Assembly (NCBI GenBank): GCA_035771165.1
Contig: JAWNZC010000337.1
Span: forward strand, 4,393,501-4,457,500
DNA length: 64,000 bases
From: Paragorgia papillata
Taxonomy: Eukaryota > Cnidaria > Anthozoa > Scleralcyonacea > Coralliidae
Direction of reading: 5' to 3'
Part shown: positions 31,901-43,455 of the stretch, piece after piece
Position numbering within the stretch: position 1 is the stretch's first letter
How the letters are laid out: each line of letters opens with the position of its first letter
The notes under the pieces: generated by a model
Told to the model about the DNA's origin: nothing
Database searches by the model: none
Seen by the model: only the letters and a program-made list of their open reading frames with translations
Translations under genes and position numbers: made by a program

Positions 31901-32286
31901 GTTTGTTGATTGCCCTTTTGCCCTTCAGTTCACTGATTGGATGATGACGCAGATTCATCGCGTTCATCCGCGGGTCCAACGTCCCAAACCAGAGGAAATT
32001 CTGTTGGGCTTTGCTAAACATTCTGCTGCTCCTCTGGGCTGTTCTGCCCTCCTTGGCATTATACGGCACCAGGTGTGGGTTGCGCGCAATGCCTTCAAAT
32101 TCGATGCTCTTCAACCGGACTCCCAAGGTACGTTGAAAAGGATTAAGTCCTCTTTCCGGTTCCTCTTATACGCACACAGCTCCGCTATTGCTCCAAAACA
32201 GTGTTTGAGGAGGTTTGGCTTGCTGATGGGATGTTTGGCTCTTTGCATCTGGATGGTTCCCTTTCCTTCCAGGCTGAGCTGCATTC
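28941..32286 (+). pseudogene. ORF2 of the Tx1-like element (rest of endonuclease, RT, zinc knuckle)
   Basis: Resumes with AVSTPGTARSCGVAILFK. Breaks: TGA at 29019-29021; frame change near 29283; a 1-nt loss near 30156 inside the region PPNKSPGIDGLP; another near 30699 before TRGVRQGCPLSP; another near 32198. Domains: endonuclease with CGDFN (29178-29192) and SDHS (29447-29458), then RT with WRPITLL, LDQEKAFE, RQGCPLSP and QYADDT (YADD at 30852-30863), then C-x-C-x8-H-x4-C at about 31866-31913. In the last frame it reads into the tRNA-Asn remnant with no stop inside the element. Confidence 0.85.
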
Positions 32287-32306
32287 TTCGAATCCTTCCA
32301 GGGACG
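32287..32306 (+). pseudogene. tRNA-Asn 3' fragment at the retrotransposon junction
   Basis: Twenty bases covering T loop, 3' T stem, 3' acceptor strand and discriminator of tRNA-Asn, directly joined to the 3' end of the Tx1-like element. The 5' part of this tRNA gene is missing on the other side. Confidence 0.85.
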
Positions 32307-32448
32307 CATTCTAATAATTCATGTTTGCAATATAAATGTATCACTTCGTGGAATAAAACTACTATTTAAATTATGAAAGTGTCTTTAAATCAACTCAAAC
32401 AGCAATAAATTCCACGGTAATGCTTCCGTGTTAACGCCAAAATTTGTT

Positions 32449-32494
32449 ACCTCTCTCACCCTAAGCGAGAATCATACCACTAGACCAGCAAGCC
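32449..32494 (-). pseudogene. tRNA-Pro(AGG) lacking T arm
   Basis: Same class as 6098. Confidence 0.85.
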
Positions 32495-32721
32495 CGCGGT
32501 GAAGAAAAGTTCTATGGAAATTATTTTGTCTGATCGATGAAAACGTTATTCAGATAAACAATATCGGAAGAAACTAGAATGAAAAATAAACTTGCCCAAT
32601 AATAATAAATTGACGGTAATGCTTCCGTGTTCATACCAAAAAAGTTTTTGTCTCTTTAATGTAATTTTAAAATTTAAAATAGATAAATTCGGCCGCCATT
32701 TACCTATTATACAAGTTCACA

Positions 32722-32793
32722 GGGCTTGCACGGGAATGGAACGCGTGACCACTCGCACCCAAAGAGACAATCATACCACTAGACCAGCAAGCC
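32722..32793 (-). pseudogene. tRNA-Pro(UGG), B box broken
   Basis: Full length with UGG loop, but T loop TTCCATT, a T-stem mismatch and a damaged anticodon stem. Confidence 0.7.
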
Positions 32794-32994
32794 CGTTGGT
32801 TAAAAAAAAGTTTATGGATATTATTTTCGCATGTTTGGAATATTAATGTATTACTTCGTGGAATAAAACTACTATTTAAATTATGAAAGTTTTTTTAAAT
32901 TCCACGGCAATGCTTCAGTGTTAACGCCAAAATTTGTTTCTTTGATGTAATTTTTTAATATATGAAATAGACGATTTCTCTCTAGAAGTTGATA

Positions 32995-33066
32995 GGGCTT
33001 GCACGGGAATCGAACCCGTGACCTCTCGCACCCGAAGCGAGAATCATACCACTAGACCAGCAAGCC
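32995..33066 (-). tRNA. tRNA-Pro-CGG: tRNA-Pro(CGG), intact
   Basis: Same gene sequence as the intact CGG copy at 21134. Confidence 0.9.
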
Positions 33067-33353
33067 CGTGGTGAAGGAAAGTTGTATCGAAATAATTTTG
33101 TCTGATCGATCAAAAGTTTATTCAGATAAAAAATATAGAAATAATCTAAAATGAAAAATAATGTTACCCAATTGGTACGACGTACATATTTAAATTATGA
33201 AAAAGTATATTTTTTTAAAATCAATTAAAACAGGAATAAATTTTATGGTAATGCTTCCGTGTTCATACCAAAAACGTTTTTGTCTCTTTGATGTAATTTT
33301 TTAATATAAAATAGATGAAATCGGCCGCCATTTATCTATTATGCAAGTTGATC

Positions 33354-33425
33354 GGGCTTGCACGGGAATCGAACCCGTGACATCTCGCATCCAAAACGAG
33401 AATCATACCACTAGACCAGCAAGCC
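33354..33425 (-). tRNA. tRNA-Pro-TGG: tRNA-Pro(UGG), minor variant
   Basis: T31-G39 wobble, A37 instead of G37 and one variable-loop change; all stems can form. Confidence 0.7.
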
Positions 33426-33742
33426 CGTCGGTTAAAAAAAGGTTTATGGATATTATTTTGTCCGAGAAATATTTTTGTATCGTTCTTGGAAACACGCCGA
33501 CAACACTTACTTTAGATATTAAAATTTGTGAACAAAAGGATTTAAAACAATCGATCAATTGTTCCAATTATTCTCTCTGATAAAAAATATCTGAAACTAA
33601 AATGGAAAATAAACTAGCTCATCTGGTGCGACTAACATGAGAAAATTTGTTCGTCACAAATATTATTTTGAGACATTCCTTTCCTAGAGTTATTTGGAAA
33701 GCCGCAAAGAGCCAAAACAATTGCCAAAAAAAACCCAGCTGT

Positions 33743-33759
33743 GTTTCTGTGGCGCAATG

Positions 33760-33792
<33 letters not shown>

Positions 33793-33816
33793 ATGGTTCG
33801 AATCCATCCAGGGATG
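33743..33816 (+). tRNA. tRNA-Asn-GTT: tRNA-Asn(GUU), acceptor variant
   Basis: C3 is T and C72 is T, giving T-G and G-T pairs; remaining arms consensus. Confidence 0.75.
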
Positions 33817-33959
33817 CATTCTAATAATTTATGTTTGGAATATTAATGTATTACTTCGTGGAATAAAACTAATATTTAAATTATGACAGTTTTTTTAAAT
33901 CAACTCAAACGGGAATAAATTTCACGGCAATGCTTCCGTGTTAACACCAAAATTTATTA

Positions 33960-34005
33960 ACCTCTCGCACCCTAAGCGAGAATCATACCATTAGACCAGC
34001 AAGCC
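33960..34005 (-). pseudogene. tRNA-Pro(AGG) lacking T arm
   Basis: Same class as 6098. Confidence 0.85.
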
Positions 34006-34279
34006 CGTGGTGAAGAAAAGTTCTATGGAAATTATTTTGTATGATCGATGAAAACTTTATTCAGATAAAAAATATCGAAAGAAACTAGAATGAAAAATAA
34101 ACTTGGCCAATTGGTACGTCAAACACATTTAAATTATGAAAGATTTTTAAATCATTTCAAGCTGGAATAAATTGACGATAAAAGCTTCCGTGTTCATACC
34201 AAAAATATTTTTGTCTCTTTAATGTAATTTTAAAATAGATTAATTCGCGCGCCATTTACCTATTATATACAAGTTCACT

Positions 34280-34351
34280 GGGCTTGCACGGGAATCGAAC
34301 CCGTGACCTCTCGCACCCAAAGCGAGAATCGTACCACTAGACCAGCAAGCC
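34280..34351 (-). tRNA. tRNA-Pro-TGG: tRNA-Pro(UGG), near consensus
   Basis: One D-arm base (22) differs from the reference. Asn deleted downstream. Confidence 0.88.
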
Positions 34352-34572
34352 CGTTGGTTAAAAAAAAGTTTATGGATATTATTTGCGCATGTTTCGAATA
34401 TTAATGTATTACTTCGTGGAATAAAACTACTATTTAAATTCTGAAAGTTTTTTTAAATCAACTCGAACAGGAATAAATTCGACGGCAATGCTTCCGTGTT
34501 AACGCAAAAATTTGTTTCTTTGATGTAATTTTTTAATATATGAAATACAGGATTTCTCTCTAGAAGTTGATA

Positions 34573-34644
34573 GGGCTTGCACGGGAATCGAACCCGTGAC
34601 CTCTCGCACCCTAAGCGAGAATCATACCACTATACCAGCAAGCC
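34573..34644 (-). tRNA. tRNA-Pro-AGG: tRNA-Pro(AGG), D-stem mismatch
   Basis: C12 is A, breaking one of the few D-stem pairs; otherwise intact. Confidence 0.6.
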
Positions 34645-34927
34645 CGTGCAGAAGGAAAGTTGTATGGAAATAATTTTGTCTGATCGATCTGAAGTTTATT
34701 CAGATAAAAAATTTCGGAAGAATCTAAAATGAAAATAATGTTACCCAATTGGTACGACGTACATATTTAAATTATGAAAAAGTTTTTTTTTAAATCAATT
34801 AAAACAGGAATAAATTTAATGGTAATGCTTCCGTGTATATACCAAAAACGTTTTTGTCTCTTTGATGTAATATTTTAATATAAAATATATGAAATCGGCT
34901 GCCATTTATCTATTGTGCAAGTTGATC

Positions 34928-34999
34928 GGGCTTGCACGGGAATCGAACCCGTGACCTCTCGCACCCAAAGCGAGAATCATACCACTAGACCAGCAAACC
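34928..34999 (-). tRNA. tRNA-Pro-TGG: tRNA-Pro(UGG), near consensus
   Basis: C3 is T, a T-G pair in the acceptor stem. Last full-length Pro before the 0.5-kb array. Confidence 0.88.
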
Positions 35000-35318
35000 C
35001 GTCGGTTAAATAAAGGTTTATGGATATTATTTTGTCCGAGAAATATTTTTGTATCGTTCTTGTAGACACGCCACAACACTTTCTTTAGATATCAAAATTT
35101 GCGACCAAAATAATTTAAAACAATCCATCAATTGTTCCAATTGTTCTCTCTGATAAAAAATATCAGAAACTAAAATGGAAAATAAACTTGCATGCTCATC
35201 TGGTGCGACTAACAGGAGAAAATTTGATCGTCACAAAAATTATTTTTAGACACTCCTTTCCTAGAGTTATTTGGAAAGCCGCAAACAACCAAAACAATTG
35301 CCAAACGAATTCAGCTGT

Positions 35319-35335
35319 GTCTCTGTGGCGCAATG

Positions 35336-35368
<33 letters not shown>

Positions 35369-35392
35369 ATGGTTCGAATCCATCCAGGGACG
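35319..35392 (+). tRNA. tRNA-Asn-GTT: tRNA-Asn(GUU), consensus copy
   Basis: Identical to 21878; its flanks already match the 0.5-kb array, including the upstream GAATTC. Confidence 0.93.
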
Positions 35393-35824
35393 CATTCTAA
35401 TAATTTATGTTTGGAATATTAATGTATCACTTCGTGGAATAAAACTACTATTTAAATTATGAAAGTTTTTTTAAGCGAGAATCATACCACTAGACCAGCA
35501 AGCCCGTTGGTCAAAAAAAGGTATATGGATATTATTTTGTCCGAGAAATATTTTTGTATCGTTCTTGTAGACACGCCGACAACACTTTCTTTAGATATCA
35601 AAATTTGCGACCAAAAGAATTTAAAACAATCCATGAATTGTTCCAATTGTTCTCTCTGATAAAAAATATCAGAAACTAAAATGGAAAATAAACTTGCATG
35701 CTCATCTGGTGCGACTAACATGAGAAAATTTGATCGTCACTAAAATTATTTTTAGACACTCCTTTCCTAGAGTTATTTGGAAAGCCTCAAACAGCCAAAA
35801 CAATTGCCAAACGAATTCAGCTGT

Positions 35825-35841
35825 GTCTCTGTGGCGCAATG

Positions 35842-35874
<33 letters not shown>

Positions 35875-35898
35875 ATGGTTCGAATCCATCCAGGGACG
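35825..35898 (+). tRNA. tRNA-Asn-GTT: tRNA-Asn(GUU), array copy 1
   Basis: Consensus gene; followed by a 4-bp duplication (TCTA) in the 3' flank that is shared with copies 3 and 30. Confidence 0.93.
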
Positions 35899-36333
35899 CA
35901 TTCTATCTAATAATTTATGTTTGGAATATTAATGTACCACTTCGTGGAATAAAACTACTATTTAAATTATGAAAGTTTTTTTAAGCGAGAATCATACCAC
36001 TAGACCAGCAAGCCCGTTGGTCAAAGAAAGGTATATGGATATTATTTTGTCCGAGAAATATTTTTGTATCGTTCTTGTAGACTCGCCGACAACACTTTCT
36101 TTAGATATCAAAATTTGGGACCAAAAGAATTTAAAACAATCCATCAATTGTTCCAATTGTTCTCTCTGATAAAAAATATCAGAAACTAAAATGGAAAATA
36201 AACTTGCTTGCTCATCTGGTGCGACTAACATGAGAAAATTTGATCGTCACAAAAATTATTTTTAGACACTCCTTTCCTAGAGTTATTTGGAAAGCCGAAA
36301 CAACCAAAACAATTGCCAGACGAATTCAGCTGT

Positions 36334-36407
36334 GTCTCTGTGGCGCAATGGGTTAGCGCGTTCGGCTGTTAACCAAAAGGTTGATGGTTCGAATCCATTT
36401 AGGGACG
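36334..36407 (+). tRNA. tRNA-Asn-GTT: tRNA-Asn(GUU), array copy 2
   Basis: C29-A41 anticodon-stem mismatch, plus T65 and T66. The same haplotype is found in copies 4 and 12. Confidence 0.65.
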
Positions 36408-36839
36408 CATTCTAATAATTTATGTTTGGAATATTAATGTATCACTTCGTGGAATAAAACTACTATTTAAATTATGAAAGTTTTTTTAAGCGAGAATCAT
36501 ACCACTAGACCAGCAAGCCCGTTGGTCAAAAAAAGGTATATGGATATTATTTTGTCCGAGAAATATTTTTGTATCGTTCTTGTAGACACGCCGACAACAC
36601 TTTCTTTAGATATCAAAATTTGCGACAAAAAGAATTTAAAACAATCCATCAATTGTTCCAATTGTTCTCTCTGATAAAAAATATCAGAAACTAAAATGGA
36701 AAATAAACTTGCATGCTCATCTGGTGCGACTAACATGAGAAAATTTGATCGTCACAAAAATTATTTTTAGACACTCCTTTCCTAGAGTTATTTGGAAAGC
36801 CTCAAACAGCCAAAACAATTGCCAAACGAATTCAGCTGT

Positions 36840-36856
36840 GTCTCTGTGGCGCAATG

Positions 36857-36889
<33 letters not shown>

Positions 36890-36913
36890 ATGGTTCGAAT
36901 CCATCCAGGGACG
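36840..36913 (+). tRNA. tRNA-Asn-GTT: tRNA-Asn(GUU), array copy 3
   Basis: Consensus gene with the TCTA flank duplication of copy 1. Confidence 0.93.
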
Positions 36914-37348
36914 CATTCTATCTAATAATTTATGTTTGGAATATTAATGTACCACTTCGTGGAATAAAACTACTATTTAAATTATGAAAGTTTTTTTAAG
37001 CGAGAATCATACCACCAGACCAGCAAGCCCGTTGGTCAAAGAAAAGTATATGGATATTATTTTGTCCGAGAAATATTTTTGTATCGTTCTTGTAGACACG
37101 CCGACAACACTTTCTTTAGATATCAAAATTTGTGAACAAAAGAATTTAAAACAATCCATCAATTGTTCCAATTGTTCTCTCTGATAAAAAATATCAGAAA
37201 CTAAAATGGAAAATAAACTTGCATGCTCATCTGGTGCGACTAACATGAGTAAATTTGATCGTCACAAAAATTATTTTTAGACACTCCTTTCCTAGAGTTA
37301 TTTGGAAAGCCCAAACAACCAAAACAATTGCCAGACGAATTCAGCTGT

Positions 37349-37422
37349 GTCTCTGTGGCGCAATGGGTTAGCGCGTTCGGCTGTTAACCAAAAGGTTGAT
37401 GGTTCGAATCCATTTAGGGACG
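37349..37422 (+). tRNA. tRNA-Asn-GTT: tRNA-Asn(GUU), array copy 4
   Basis: Same haplotype as copy 2. Confidence 0.65.
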
Positions 37423-37849
37423 CATTCTAATAATTTATGTTTGGAATATTAATGTATCACTTCGTGGAATAAAACTACTATTTAAATTATGAAAGTTTTT
37501 TTAAGCGAGAATCATACCACTAGACCAGCAAGCCCATTGGTCAAAGAAAAGTATATGGATATTATTTTGTCCCAGAAATATTTTTGTATCGTTCTTGTAG
37601 ACACGCCGACAACACTTTCTTTAGATATCAAAATTTGTGAACAAAAGAATTTAAAACAATCCATCAATTGTTCCAATTGTTCTCTCTGATAAAAGATATC
37701 CGAATTAAAATGGAAAATAAACTTGCTCATCTGGTGCGACTAACAGGAGAAAATTTGATCGTCACAAAAATTATTTTTAGACACTCCTTTCCTAGAGTTA
37801 TTTGGAAAGCCGCAAACAACCAAAACAATTGCCAAACGAATTCAGCTGT

Positions 37850-37923
37850 GTCTCTGTGGCGCAATGGGTTAGCGCGTTCGACTGTTAACCGAAAGGTTGA
37901 TGGTTCGAATCCATCCAGGGACG
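37850..37923 (+). tRNA. tRNA-Asn-GTT: tRNA-Asn(GUU), array copy 5
   Basis: G31 is A, giving an A31-C39 mismatch beside the loop. Confidence 0.7.
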
Positions 37924-38355
37924 CATTCTAATAATTTACGTTTGGAATATTAATGTATCATTTCGTGGAATAATACTACTATTTAAATTATGAAAGTTTT
38001 TTTAAGCGAGAATCATACCACTAGACCAGCAAGCCCGTTGGTCAAAGAAAGGTATATGGATATTATTTTGTCCGAGAAATATTTTTGTATCGTTCTTGTA
38101 GACACGCCGACAACACTTTCTTTAGATATCAAAATTTGGGACCAAAAGAATTTAAAACAATCCATCAATTGTTCCAATTGTTCTCTCTGATAAAAAATAT
38201 CAGAAACTAAAATGGAAAATAAACTTGCATGCTCATCTGGTGCGACTAACATGAGAAAATTTGACCGTCACAAAAATTATTTTTAGACACTCCTTTCCTA
38301 GAGTTATTTGGAAAGCCGCCAACAACCAAAACAATTGCCAAACGAATTCAGCTGT

Positions 38356-38429
38356 GTCTCTGTGGCGCAATGGGTTCGCGCGTTCGGGTGTTAACCGAAA
38401 GGTTGATGGTTCGAATCCATCCGGGGACG
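38356..38429 (+). tRNA. tRNA-Asn-GTT: tRNA-Asn(GUU), array copy 6
   Basis: A21 to C, C32 to G and A67 to G. Confidence 0.6.
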
Positions 38430-38860
38430 CATTCTAATAATTTATGTTTGGAATATTAATGTATCACTTCGTGGAATAAAACTACTATTTAAATTATGAA
38501 AGTTTTTTTAAGCGAGAATCATACCACTAGACCAGCAAGCCCGTTGGTCAAAGAAAGGTATATGGATATTATTTTGTCCGAGAAATATTTTTGTATCGTT
38601 CTTGTAGACACGCCGACAACACTTTCTTTAGATATCAAAATTTGGGACCAAAAGAATTTAAAACAATCCATCAATTGTTCCAATTGTTCTCTCTGATAAA
38701 AAATATCAGAAACTAAAATGGAAATAAACTTGCATGCTCATCTGGTGCGACTAACATGAGAAAATTTGATCGTCACAAAAATTATTTTTAGACACTCCTT
38801 TCCTAGAGTTATTTGGAAAGCCGCAAACAGCCAAAACAATTGCCAAACGAATTCAGCTGT

Positions 38861-38877
38861 GTCTCTGTGGCGCAATG

Positions 38878-38910
<33 letters not shown>

Positions 38911-38934
38911 ATGGTTCAAATCCATCCAGGGAGG
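38861..38934 (+). tRNA. tRNA-Asn-GTT: tRNA-Asn(GUU), array copy 7
   Basis: T loop TTCAAAT (valid B box); C72 is G, opening the terminal acceptor pair. Confidence 0.65.
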
Positions 38935-39363
38935 CATTCTAATAATTTATGTTTGGAATATTAATGTATCACTACGTGGAATAAAACTATTTAAATTATG
39001 AAAGTTTTTTTAAGCGAGAATCATACCACTAGACCAGCAAGCCCGTTGGTCAAAGAAAGGTATATGGATATTATTTTGTCCGAGAAATATATTTGTATCG
39101 TTCTTGTAGACACGCCGACAACACTTTCTTTAGATATCAAAATTTACGACCAAAAGAATTTAAAACAATCCATCAATTGTTTCAATTGTTCTCTCTGATA
39201 AAAAATAACAGAAACTAAAATGGAAAATAAACTTGCATGCTCATCTGGTGCGACTCACATGAGAAAATTTGATCGTCACAAAAATTATTTTTAGACACTC
39301 CTTTCCTAGAGTTATTTGGAAAGCCGCAAACAGCCAAAACAATTGCCAAACGAATTCAGCTGT

Positions 39364-39380
39364 GTCTCTGTGGCGCAATG

Positions 39381-39413
<33 letters not shown>

Positions 39414-39437
39414 ATGGTTCAAATCCATCCAGGGACG
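39364..39437 (+). tRNA. tRNA-Asn-GTT: tRNA-Asn(GUU), array copy 8
   Basis: Consensus with T loop TTCAAAT. Confidence 0.9.
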
Positions 39438-39869
39438 CATTCTAATAATTTATGTTTGGAATATTAATGTATCACTACGTGGAATAAAACTACTATTTAA
39501 ATTATGAAAGTTTTTTTAAGCGAGAATCATACCACTAGACCAGCAAGCCCGTTGGTCAAAGAAAGGTATATGGATATTATTTTGTCCGAGAAATATATTT
39601 GTATCGTTCTTGTAGACACGCCGACAACACTTTCTTTAGATATCAAAATTTGCGACGAAAAGAATTTAAAACAATCCATCAATTGTTTCAATTGTTCTCT
39701 CTGATAAAAAATAACAGAAACTAAAATGGAAAATAAACTTGCATGCTCATCTGGTGCGACTCACATGAGAAAATTTGATCGTCACAAAAATTATTTTTAG
39801 ACACTCCTTTCCTAGAGTTATTTGGTAAGCCGCAAACAACCAAAACAATTGCCAAACGAATTCAGCTGT

Positions 39870-39943
39870 GTCTCTGTGGCGCAATGGGTTCGCGCGTTCG
39901 GCTGTTAACCGAAAGGTTGATGGTTCGAATCCATCCAGGGACG
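39870..39943 (+). tRNA. tRNA-Asn-GTT: tRNA-Asn(GUU), array copy 9
   Basis: Conserved A21 is C; otherwise consensus. Confidence 0.78.
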
Positions 39944-40375
39944 CATTGTAATAATTTATGTTTGGAATATTAATGTATCAATTCGTGGAATAAAACTACT
40001 ATTTAAATTATGAAAGTTTTTTTAAGCGAGAATCAAAACACTAGACCAGCAAGCCCGTTGGTCAAAGAAAGGTATATGGATATTATTTTGTCCGAGAAAT
40101 ATATTTGTATCGTTCTTGTAGACACGCCGACAACACTTTCTTTAGATATCAAAATTTGCGACCAAAAGAATTTTAAACAATCCATCAATTGTTTCAATTG
40201 TTCTCTCTGATAAAAAATAACAGAGACTAAAATGGAAAATAAACTTGCATGCTCATCTGGTGCGACTCACATGAGAAAATTTGATCGTCACAAAAATTAT
40301 TTTTAGACACTCCTTTCCTAGAGTTATTTGGTAAGCCGCAAACAACCAAAACAATTGCCAAACGAATTCAGCTGT

Positions 40376-40449
40376 GTCTCTGTGGCGCAATGGGTTCGCG
40401 CGTTCGGCTGTTAACCGAAAGGTTGATGGTTCGAATCCATCCAGGGACG
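40376..40449 (+). tRNA. tRNA-Asn-GTT: tRNA-Asn(GUU), array copy 10
   Basis: A21 to C only. Confidence 0.78.
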
Positions 40450-40881
40450 CATTGTAATAATTTATGTTTGGAATATTAATGTATCAATTCGTGGAATAAA
40501 ACTACTATTTAAATTATGAAAGTTTTTTTAAGCGAGAATCAAAACACTAGACCAGCAAGCCCGTTGGTCAAAGAAAGGTATATGGATATTATTTTGTCCG
40601 AGAAATATTTTTGTATCGTTCTTGTAGATACGCCGACAACACTTTCTTTAGATATCAAAATTTGTGAACAAAAGAATTTAAAACAATCCATCAATTGTTC
40701 CAATTGTTCTCTCTGATAAAAAATATCAGAAACTAAAATGGAAAATAAACTTGCATGCTCATCTGGTGCGACTAACATGAGAAAATTTGATCGTCACAAA
40801 AATTATTTTTAGACACTCCTTTCCTAGAGTTATTTGGAAAGCCGCAAACAACCAAAACAATTGCCAAACGAATTCAGCTGT

Positions 40882-40955
40882 GTCTCTGTGGCGCAATGGG
40901 TTCGCGCGTTCGGCTGTTAACCGAAAGGTTGATGGTTCGAATCCATCCAAGGACG
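40882..40955 (+). tRNA. tRNA-Asn-GTT: tRNA-Asn(GUU), array copy 11
   Basis: A21 to C and a C5-A68 acceptor mismatch. Confidence 0.68.
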
Positions 40956-41381
40956 CATTCTAATAATTTATGTTTGGAATATTAATGTATCACTTCGTGG
41001 AATAAAACTACTATTTAAATTATGAAAGTTTTTTTAAGCGAGAATCATACCACTAGACCAGCAAGCCCGTTGGTCAAAGAAAGGTATATGGATATTATTT
41101 TGTCCGAGAAATATTTTTGTATCTTTCTTGTAGACACGCCGACAACACTTTCTTTAGATATCAAAATTTGTGAACAAAAGAATTTAAAACAATCCATCAA
41201 TTGTTCCAATTGTTCTCTCTGATAAAAAATATCCGAATTAAAATGGAAAATAAACTTGCTCATCTGGTGCGACTAACAGGAGAAAATTTGATCGTCACAA
41301 AAATTATTTTTAGACACTCCTTTCCTAGAGTTATTTGGAAAGCCGAAACAACCAAAACAATTGCCAGACGAATTCAGCTGT

Positions 41382-41455
41382 GTCTCTGTGGCGCAATGGG
41401 TTAGCGCGTTCGGCTGTTAACCAAAAGGTTGATGGTTCGAATCCATTTAGGGACG
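41382..41455 (+). tRNA. tRNA-Asn-GTT: tRNA-Asn(GUU), array copy 12
   Basis: Same haplotype as copies 2 and 4, about 4 kb away. Confidence 0.65.
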
Positions 41456-41886
41456 CATTCTAATAATTTATGTTTGGAATATTAATGTATCACTTCGTGG
41501 AATAAAACTACTATTTAAATTATGAAAGTTTTTTTAAGCGAGAATCATACCACTAGACCAGCAAGCCCGTTGGTCAAAGAAAAGTATATGGATATTATTT
41601 TGTCCGAGAAATATTTTTGTATCGTTCTTGTAGACACGCCGACAACACTTTCTTTAGATATCAAAATTTGTGAACAAAAGAATTTAAAACAATCCATCAA
41701 TTGTTCCAATTGTTCTCTCTGATAAAAAATATCAGAAACTAAAATGGAAATAAACTTGCATGCTCATCTGGTGCGACTAACATGAGAAAATTTGATCGTC
41801 ACAAAAATTATTTTTAGACACTCCTTTCCTAGAGTTATTTGGAAAGCCGCAAACAGCCAAAACAATTGCCAAACGAATTCAGCTGT

Positions 41887-41903
41887 GTCTCTGTGGCGCA
41901 ATG

Positions 41904-41936
<33 letters not shown>

Positions 41937-41960
41937 ATGGTTCAAATCCATCCAGGGACG
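41887..41960 (+). tRNA. tRNA-Asn-GTT: tRNA-Asn(GUU), array copy 13
   Basis: Consensus with T loop TTCAAAT. Confidence 0.9.
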
Positions 41961-42392
41961 CATTCTAATAATTTATGTTTGGAATATTAATGTATCACTA
42001 CGTGGAATAAAACTACTATTTAAATTATGAAAGTTTTTTTAAGCGAGAATCATACCACTAGACCAGCAAGCCCGTTGGTCAAAGAAAGGTATATGGATAT
42101 TATTTTGTCCGAGAAATATTTTTGTATCGTTCTTGTAGACACGCCGACAACACTTTCTTTAGATATCAAAATTTGGGACCAAAAGAATTTAAAACAATCC
42201 ATCAATTGTTTCAATTGTTCTCTCTGATAAAAAATAACAGAAACTAAAATGGAAAATAAACTTGCATGCTCATCTGGTGCGACTCACATGAGAAAATTTG
42301 ATCGTCACAAAAATTATTTTTAGACACTCCTTTCCTAGAGTTATTTGGTAAGCGGCAAACAACCAAAACAATTGCCAAACGAATTCAGCTGT

Positions 42393-42466
42393 GTCTCTGT
42401 GGCGCAATGGGTTCGCGCGTTCGGCTGTTAACCGAAAGGTTGATGGTTCGAATCCATCCAGGGACG
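42393..42466 (+). tRNA. tRNA-Asn-GTT: tRNA-Asn(GUU), array copy 14
   Basis: A21 to C only. Confidence 0.78.
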
Positions 42467-42898
42467 CATTGTAATAATTTATGTTTGGAATATTAATGTA
42501 TCAATTCGTGGAATAAAACTACTATTTAAATTATGAAAGTTTTTTTAAGCGAGAATCAAAACACTAGACCAGCAAGCCCGTTGGTCAAAGAAAGGTATAT
42601 GGATATTATTTTGTCCGAGAAATATTTTTGTATCGTTCTTGTAGATACGCCGACAACACTTTCTTTAGATATCAAAATTTGTGAACAAAAGAATTTAAAA
42701 CAATCCATCAATTGTTCCAATTGTTCTCTCTGATAAAAAATATCAGTAACTAAAATGGAAAATAAACTTGCATGCTCATCTGGTGCGACTAACATGAGAA
42801 AATTTGGTCGTCACAAAAATTATTTTTAGACACTCCTTTCCTAGAGTTATTTGGATAGCCGCCAACAACCAAAACAATTGCCAAACGAATTCAGCTGT

Positions 42899-42972
42899 GT
42901 CTCTGTGGCGCAATGGGTTCGCGCGTTCGGCTGTTAACCGAAAGGTTGATGGTTCGAATCCATCCAGGGACG
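42899..42972 (+). tRNA. tRNA-Asn-GTT: tRNA-Asn(GUU), array copy 15
   Basis: A21 to C only. Confidence 0.78.
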
Positions 42973-43405
42973 CATTCTAATAATTTATGTTTGGAATATT
43001 AATGTATCACTTCGTGGAATAAAACTACTATTTAAATTATGAAAGTTTTTTTAAGCGAGAATCATACCACTAGACCAGCAAGCCCGTTGGTTAAAGAAAG
43101 GTATATGGATATTATTTTGTCCGAGAAATATTTTTGTATCGTTCTTGTAGACACGCCGACAACACTTTCTTTAGATATCAAAATTTGTGAACAAAAGGAT
43201 TTAAAACAATCCATCAATTGTTCCAATTGTTCTCTCTGATAAAAAATATCAGAAACTAAAAATGGAAAATAAACTTGCATGCCCATCTGGTGCGACTAAC
43301 ATGAGAAAATTTGATCGTCACAAAAATTATTTTTAGACACTCCTTTCCTAGAGTTATTTGGAAAGCCGCAAACAGCCAAAATAATTGCCAAACGAATTCA
43401 GCCGT

Positions 43406-43422
43406 GTCTCTGTGGCGCAATG

Positions 43423-43455
<33 letters not shown>

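Larger units (their letters stand above)
24445..32286 (+). mobile_element. Tx1/L1-like non-LTR retrotransposon, decayed, carrying a nested element
   Basis: The array sequence stops after CAAACT at about 24444 and returns inside a tRNA-Asn T loop at about 32287. The interior is GC-richer than the array. Order: 5' hairpin, 40-bp minisatellite, ORF1 with a CCHC-like knuckle, then ORF2 with apurinic-type endonuclease, reverse transcriptase and a C-terminal C-x-C...H...C knuckle. This arrangement and the protein style (QETH, GDFN, SDHS, LDQEKAFE, YADD) fit the Tx1 branch of the L1 superfamily. ORF2 has one nonsense codon, at least four frame breaks and a nested insertion, so the copy is dead. No poly-A tail and no clear 3' UTR are visible; the end may be truncated. 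Confidence 0.85.
32307..35459. repeat. Mixed tRNA-Pro/Asn units downstream of the retrotransposon
   Basis: Three and a half irregular units of the same cassettes as at 9.5-24.4 kb. Asn is deleted at about 32830 and 34390. Confidence 0.85.
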
